DNA of 18,243 nt from Anaerolineae bacterium (GTDB lineage: Bacteria > Chloroflexota > Anaerolineae > SpSt-600). Shown here one piece after another: positions 14,931 to 18,243 of the stretch; the stretch's first letter is position 1; every line of letters starts with the position of its first letter. The notes beneath the pieces were generated by a model. The model was not told the DNA's origin and ran no database searches. It saw only the letters and a list, made by a program, of their open reading frames with translations. The stretch is taken from NCBI GenBank assembly GCA_028275425.1, contig JAPWUT010000011.1, positions 1 to 18,243 of the forward strand. Reading direction: 5' to 3'. A program made the translations under genes and the position numbers.

Positions 14931-16278
14931 GGCTCTCATTTCCCTAATCCCTGGCCTTGCTTACTTTCTGGAAGGCCATCAGACCCTCTCCCTCATCTGG
15001 TTTTTTGTAACGTTGGCCATTTTGGGCCTTGCCCTCTGGCGTGGCCACACTTGGCTTTGGATATGCTTAGCTTTGTGGTGGGTTGGCTCTTCTTACGATG
15101 TCCTAATGCGCTACTATAGAAACACATCTCGCTTGTGGCCCGCTGTTTTGGCCGCACTGGTGGCCTTCTACGGAGTCGGATGGGAAGTTACGGAGATAGA
15201 CCTTTTGGCTCCTTTCCAGCGATTTGACAAGATGAAGCCTTACCTTGTGGCTCTCCTCCAGCCCGACCTCATCCTGCATCCTGAGGAGAGGGAAGTCTTT
15301 CAAGTGCCTATTGAGATGCCCTGTGTAAAGGAGCCGCAGCCCAAAACCATAGGCCACAAGGAGACGATAACAGTTTCCTCCGGCTGTGCTTGGACCGGCG
15401 ATACCCTTAAGGTTGAGGGGGAAACCTTAAGGCCGGGGTTTAAGGTGGAGCTTTGGTGGGTAAATCCCATAGGCGAACGCCAGCGAATCTTGAAGGGTGG
15501 CACTCCATTAACCCTGCAGACCGATGAGCATGGCCGCTTCACTGCCGAGTTCACAGTTCCAAAAGCTATTCCTGTAGGCTTTGAACCCAAACCGGGAGAG
15601 TACCAGGTTCACACTTTGCAAGTCCACTTGGTTAGAAGAGTGGGCATGATAAGGCCAAGCGATGCCTTGATAGAAGTAGCGCTCAAGATGGGCGAAACTA
15701 TCGCCATCGCTTTACTGGCCACAACATTGGCAGTCATTGTAGCCGCACCTCTGTCTTTCTTAGGAGCCAGGAACATAATGGGAGGCTCTATCCCTACGCG
15801 TGCGATATATTACCTCATGCGCTTGTTCTTCAATGTGGTGCGCTCGGTAGAGCCGATGATTTTCGGGATTGTCTTTGTGGTATGGGTGGGACTTGGCTCC
15901 TTTGCCGGGATGCTGGCCTTAGTCGCTCACTCCATAGCTGCCTTAGGCAAGCTTTTCTCGGAAGTGGTGGAGCACATTGACCCAGGGCCGGTGGAGGCCA
16001 TAAGTGCTACAGGGGCAAACAGGCTCCAAGTCATAAGGTATGCGGTCATCCCTCAAATCGTTCCCGACTTTGCTTCCTTTACCCTCTACCGCTGGGACAT
16101 AAACGTGCGGATGTCAACGATTATAGGCTTCGTGGGGGGTGGGGGGATAGGCTTCCGGCTGAGCGAGTGGATTAGGCTCAGCGCTTACCGCCAGGTGGCT
16201 ACGGCTGTGATAGGGATAGCTTTGGTGATTATAGCCCTGGACTACCTTAGCAGCCAGATCCGCAGGAGAATTGTGTAA
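14899..16278 (+). CDS. phnE: Phosphonate-type ABC permease with extra extracytoplasmic beta domain (first of two)
   Basis: A 459-residue permease, far longer than the 260-290 residues usual for PhnE. The N-terminus has about four membrane segments (12-24, 30-47, 50-66, 79-95). Residues about 97-260 form a soluble insert with a predicted Ig-like core: GDTLKVEGETLRPGFKVELW (167-186) and DEHGRFTAEFTVP (209-221), plus a Cys pair at 142 and 163. The transport domain follows (about 263-459) with the EAA loop HIDPGPVEAISATGANRLQ (359-377) and the GFVGGGGIGF motif (410-419). The start at 14899 is preferred over an ATG 24 bases upstream because AAGGAG lies 4 bases before it. The overlap with phnC and the 1-base overlap with the next gene indicate coupling. 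The insert should face outward and may contact PhnD; this is inference. Confidence 0.9.
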   Translation: MDRKRNASAVKALISLIPGLAYFLEGHQTLSLIWFFVTLAILGLALWRGHTWLWICLALWWVGSSYDVLMRYYRNTSRLWPAVLAALVAFYGVGWEVTEIDLLAPFQRFDKMKPYLVALLQPDLILHPEEREVFQVPIEMPCVKEPQPKTIGHKETITVSSGCAWTGDTLKVEGETLRPGFKVELWWVNPIGERQRILKGGTPLTLQTDEHGRFTAEFTVPKAIPVGFEPKPGEYQVHTLQVHLVRRVGMIRPSDALIEVALKMGETIAIALLATTLAVIVAAPLSFLGARNIMGGSIPTRAIYYLMRLFFNVVRSVEPMIFGIVFVVWVGLGSFAGMLALVAHSIAALGKLFSEVVEHIDPGPVEAISATGANRLQVIRYAVIPQIVPDFASFTLYRWDINVRMSTIIGFVGGGGIGFRLSEWIRLSAYRQVATAVIGIALVIIALDYLSSQIRRRIV

Positions 16279-17420
16279 TGAAGGGGCCGTGGCGGATACC
16301 AATCATTTTGGGGATAATCATCGTTTACGCCCTATGCTGGCGTGCCGTGGGTATAGCGCCGAGCAAGTTCTTTGAACCTCAGGCGGCCCAGAGGGCAAGG
16401 GAGATTTTCACCGCCTTTGTCACCCCGGAAATACTAATCCCGGAGGTCTCCCGCCAAGCCGTAGAAGTGCCCTTCCGAGTGCCTTGTCCGCCTGGGGCCA
16501 AGAGCACCCCTGAGGTTTCTGGCCTCAGCCCGCAAATAGTGATGCCGGTGTGCGCTTCAGAGGGCGAGATTATAAAGGTGGAGGGCAGAGGTTTCCACCC
16601 CAAAAGCGATGTAATCCTTAGGTGGCGTTTTGCCCCAAGCTCGCAACTTCCCTTGGGCGGGGAACTTGTGGCGGCCAGGGTAAAGGCAAATGAGGATGGA
16701 AGCTTTGAGGCTCAGATAGAGGTAAGGCCGCTCCTGGCCCAAGAGGGCGGAGCCTCTCTCCAAGCCGAAGCGCAGTGGAGAACCGGAAGGCGAGTCGTAA
16801 GCCCTGCTTTAGTAAAGACTGCTGAGCTAATGGTCCAGACCATATTTTTGGCCCTCATGGCTACGACTTTCGCTACCGTAATCGCCATACCCATTTCCTT
16901 CTTAGCGGCCAGGAACATTATGGCCAAGGGGCCGGTAGGGACGGCAATCTATTACGCAGTGCGATGGGTTTTAGACTTAGTGCGGTCCATAGAGCCGATT
17001 GTAGTAGCGGCGATATTTGCCACCTGGGTTGGCTTTGGGCCATTTGCTGGAGTTTTGGCCCTCACGGTAGCTACAATCGTAAGCTTGGGGAAACTTTTCT
17101 CCGAAGTCATAGAGACCATAGACCCTGGCCCTGTGGAGGCTATAACTGCAACAGGGGCTAACCTATTGCAAGTAATCCGTTACGCCGTTGTCCCGCAGAT
17201 AGTTCTCCCATTTTTGGCCTTCATCATCTACCACTGGGACATAAACATCCGCATTTCCACGGTGGTTGGCTTTGTGGGTGGGGGTGGTATAGGCTATCAG
17301 CTGAAGCTTTGGATTGATCAGACCGATTACCACAAAGCCGGCACGGCCGTTTGGGCCATTGTGGCTGTGGTTTCGGTTATGGATTACGTAAGCGCCAGGC
17401 TAAGGGAGGCGATAAAGTAA
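16278..17420 (+). CDS. phnE: Phosphonate-type ABC permease with extracytoplasmic beta domain (second of two)
   Basis: A 380-residue PhnE homologue and paralogue of the preceding gene. One N-terminal membrane anchor (about 8-24) is followed by an extracytoplasmic region (25-180). This holds the same small beta domain: GEIIKVEGRGFHPKSDVILR (96-115), NEDGSFEAQIEVR (138-150) and a Cys pair at 70 and 92. The transport domain (183-380) carries ETIDPGPVEAITATGANLLQ (279-298) and GFVGGGGIGY (331-340). The start is fused to the upstream stop (TAATG), with AGGAG before it. The two permeases probably form a heterodimer. Shared domain order suggests that the pair arose by duplication of a permease that already had the insert. 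Confidence 0.92.
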   Translation: MKGPWRIPIILGIIIVYALCWRAVGIAPSKFFEPQAAQRAREIFTAFVTPEILIPEVSRQAVEVPFRVPCPPGAKSTPEVSGLSPQIVMPVCASEGEIIKVEGRGFHPKSDVILRWRFAPSSQLPLGGELVAARVKANEDGSFEAQIEVRPLLAQEGGASLQAEAQWRTGRRVVSPALVKTAELMVQTIFLALMATTFATVIAIPISFLAARNIMAKGPVGTAIYYAVRWVLDLVRSIEPIVVAAIFATWVGFGPFAGVLALTVATIVSLGKLFSEVIETIDPGPVEAITATGANLLQVIRYAVVPQIVLPFLAFIIYHWDINIRISTVVGFVGGGGIGYQLKLWIDQTDYHKAGTAVWAIVAVVSVMDYVSARLREAIK

Positions 17421-17430
17421 AACATCACTT

Positions 17431-17512
17431 AGCCCACCCCGTAGGCTTGTGGTTAACCAAAGCTCAGGGGACCATTTGTGGCGAGGTTGCCAGGGTAAGC
17501 TACTTGCCCCCC
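17431..17512 (+). repeat. Decayed copy of the GC-rich repeat family
   Basis: Bases 17431-17450 (AGCCCACCCCGTAGGCTTGT) match the head of the 125-bp unit. The rest follows its order (GGGACC..., GTGGCG, GCTACTTGCCCC) with many changes, closest to the unit at 1546. It begins 10 bases after the second permease gene, in the same orientation as the left block. Confidence 0.65.
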
Positions 17513-17573
17513 TTTTAACCTCCTTGCAGGAGCCAGCTTTACAGCTGAATTCCGGCGGAGGCGCTGGTTAGTT
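17513..17573 (-). other. attC-like imperfect palindrome downstream of the 102-codon gene
   Basis: Read on the - strand this 61-base element starts AACTAAC (6 of 7 to the RYYYAAC box) and ends GTTAAAA (6 of 7 to GTTRRRY). Between them the strands pair as an interrupted hairpin: TAAC/GTTA, CCTCC/GGAGG, GGA/TCC, CAGC/GCTG, around a six-base loop. Length, boxes and interrupted pairing fit an integron cassette recombination site. The call is by eye and is weaker than that for the partner site at 18098-18164. Confidence 0.4.
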
Positions 17574-17711
17574 TTACCCATTACCTGCAGGTTACTCGCC
17601 GCCTGGGGCATCGCCCGAAGCAAGACCTTCTCAACGGCCGCTGGCCCTGTTGTCCCCTTTTTGCCCGTTATTTAAACGGCATTGATAGCCTATAATTGAA
17701 CCTGCACAGAG

Positions 17712-18020
17712 TCAGCCCTCTTTAGGCATGACGACTAAATCTATCATCCGCCGAAAGATGCTCAGCTTGCGCCTCAGGTCCGGCCACTGGGTCGGATTAT
17801 TCACTGCGGCTGGCAATTCCTCGGTGACAAAGAGGTACATTGTGCGCGGCAGAGCCTGGCCCCGAACCTGGATGCTGATGTCCCCCTGCTGGTATTTCTC
17901 CCAAGCCAGCCGGAAGGTCCGGTTGACTTCATCCATGGCTTGCTGAACTTTCTGGGCGTTTTCTTCTTCCAACGCCTGCTGCAATTGTTCCAGTGCATTT
18001 CGCATCTGTTCTAACACCAT
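17712..18020 (-). CDS. Small hypothetical protein, possible integron cassette gene
   Basis: A 102-residue protein I do not recognise. The first 45 residues are strongly helical and Glu/Gln-rich (MRNALEQLQQALEEENAQKV), likely a coiled coil or helical hairpin. A middle section contains SIQVRGQALPRTMYLFV (49-65), possibly a strand pair, and the C-terminus is again helical and basic (LRRKLSIFRRMIDL). It has no Cys, signal peptide or membrane segment. A GGGGGGT run lies about 6 bases before the ATG at 18020, and an inverted repeat sits 28 bases upstream of the start. It is oriented opposite to the phn operon and lies between two attC-like palindromes on its own strand. About 138 bases between the stop and the downstream site hold no gene. 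Confidence 0.7.
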   Translation of the reverse strand: MVLEQMRNALEQLQQALEEENAQKVQQAMDEVNRTFRLAWEKYQQGDISIQVRGQALPRTMYLFVTEELPAAVNNPTQWPDLRRKLSIFRRMIDLVVMPKEG

Positions 18021-18047
18021 ATTTTACCCCCCAAAGTTACGTAGCTA

Positions 18048-18069
18048 CTTTTGTGCCATACCACAAAAG
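18048..18069. promoter_or_regulatory. Perfect inverted repeat upstream of the small gene, candidate operator
   Basis: CTTTTGTG (18048-18055) and CACAAAAG (18062-18069) are exact reverse complements separated by six bases, 28 bases before the small gene's ATG. Size and symmetry suit a dimeric repressor site; no T run follows, so a terminator is unlikely. I do not recognise the motif. Confidence 0.5.
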
Positions 18070-18097
18070 GAAAAATTGTTAATCCGCAATGAATGCC

Positions 18098-18164
18098 GCC
18101 CAACGGCCCGCGCATCAGCCGCCGCGAAGCGAGCGAAGCGGTCGGCTGGATGCGCTGGTTAGCA
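18098..18164 (-). other. attC-like site upstream of the 102-codon gene
   Basis: On the - strand the element begins TGCTAAC, ends in a perfect GTTGGGC (GTTRRRY box, 18098-18104), and folds on itself. CGCATC (18111-18116) pairs with 18149-18154, AGCCG (18117-18121) with 18143-18147 and CCGC (18122-18125) with 18138-18141, around a 12-base loop. Two bases, T18142 and G18148, are left unpaired on the same arm, as the extrahelical bases of integron attC sites are. It would belong to the preceding cassette; a 16-codon open tail ending in a TAG at 18193-18195 on the - strand may be that cassette's gene end but is too short to call. No integrase gene is in the window. Confidence 0.55.
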
Positions 18165-18243
18165 AGCGAAACTTGAAAATGTCCTGATGACGCTACAGGC
18201 GAACCCACTCTGTTCTCAACTTTTTCATTTTAAAAAGGGAAAT

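Noticed and set aside
17691..17696. Perfect TATAAT on the + strand after the phn operon
   Set aside because: No -35 element lies at suitable spacing and no + strand gene follows; probably chance in a short AT-rich patch, though a small RNA cannot be excluded.
18011..18208. A 65-codon frame on the - strand covering the attC-like site
   Set aside because: It is a translation of the palindrome itself, overlaps the start of the better supported small gene and has no convincing ribosome site.

Overview
The window looks like a chromosomal segment of an anaerobic or facultatively anaerobic bacterium, most probably a member of the Chloroflexota (Anaerolineae or a relative). This placement is an inference. 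It rests on a hydrogenase-free Hdr/Etf gene set, phosphonate-type permeases carrying an extra surface domain, moderately high G+C and GC-rich intergenic repeats; no rRNA or other marker gene is present. Coding is dense and operonic, with strong Shine-Dalgarno sequences.

Layout. (1) Bases 1-1274, + strand: the 3' end of an unidentified gene overlapping an unidentified polytopic membrane protein. (2) Bases 1296-2050: a GC-rich repeat block that opens with two exact 125-bp tandem units and continues as three diverged units. (3) Bases 2126-12081, - strand: a tightly packed operon transcribed right to left: mvhD-like, FrhB/FdhB-like, an HdrA with a GltD-type NAD(P)H oxidoreductase inserted inside it, an HdrC-HdrB fusion, a second HdrA, etfB, etfA, and after a 160-bp gap a nitroreductase. 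A good sigma70-type promoter (12175-12203) and a terminator-like leader hairpin (12105-12153) precede it. (4) Bases 12255-13069: a second repeat block of the same family in inverted orientation. (5) Bases 13109-17420, + strand: a phosphonate/phosphite-type ABC uptake operon (phnD, phnC, phnE, phnE) with its own promoter and a terminator-like hairpin after phnD. (6) Bases 17431-18243: a decayed copy of the repeat, then two attC-like imperfect palindromes bracketing a 102-codon gene on the - strand, as expected of an integron gene cassette.

How the genes fit together. The Hdr/Etf operon encodes parts of a soluble flavin-based electron-transfer machine: a probable NAD(P)H site (GltD domain), a probable F420/flavin module (FrhB-like), a [2Fe-2S] shuttle (MvhD), two complementary HdrA-type flavin/Fe-S cores, a CCG-domain subunit (HdrCB) and the EtfAB flavoprotein. 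No hydrogenase, formate dehydrogenase catalytic subunit, acyl-CoA dehydrogenase or membrane Hdr subunit lies in the window, so the physiological couple is open. A plausible reading is electron bifurcation or confurcation between EtfAB-linked acyl-CoA chemistry, NAD(P)H and ferredoxin. The Phn operon is an independent transporter; no C-P lyase or phosphite dehydrogenase gene is visible here.
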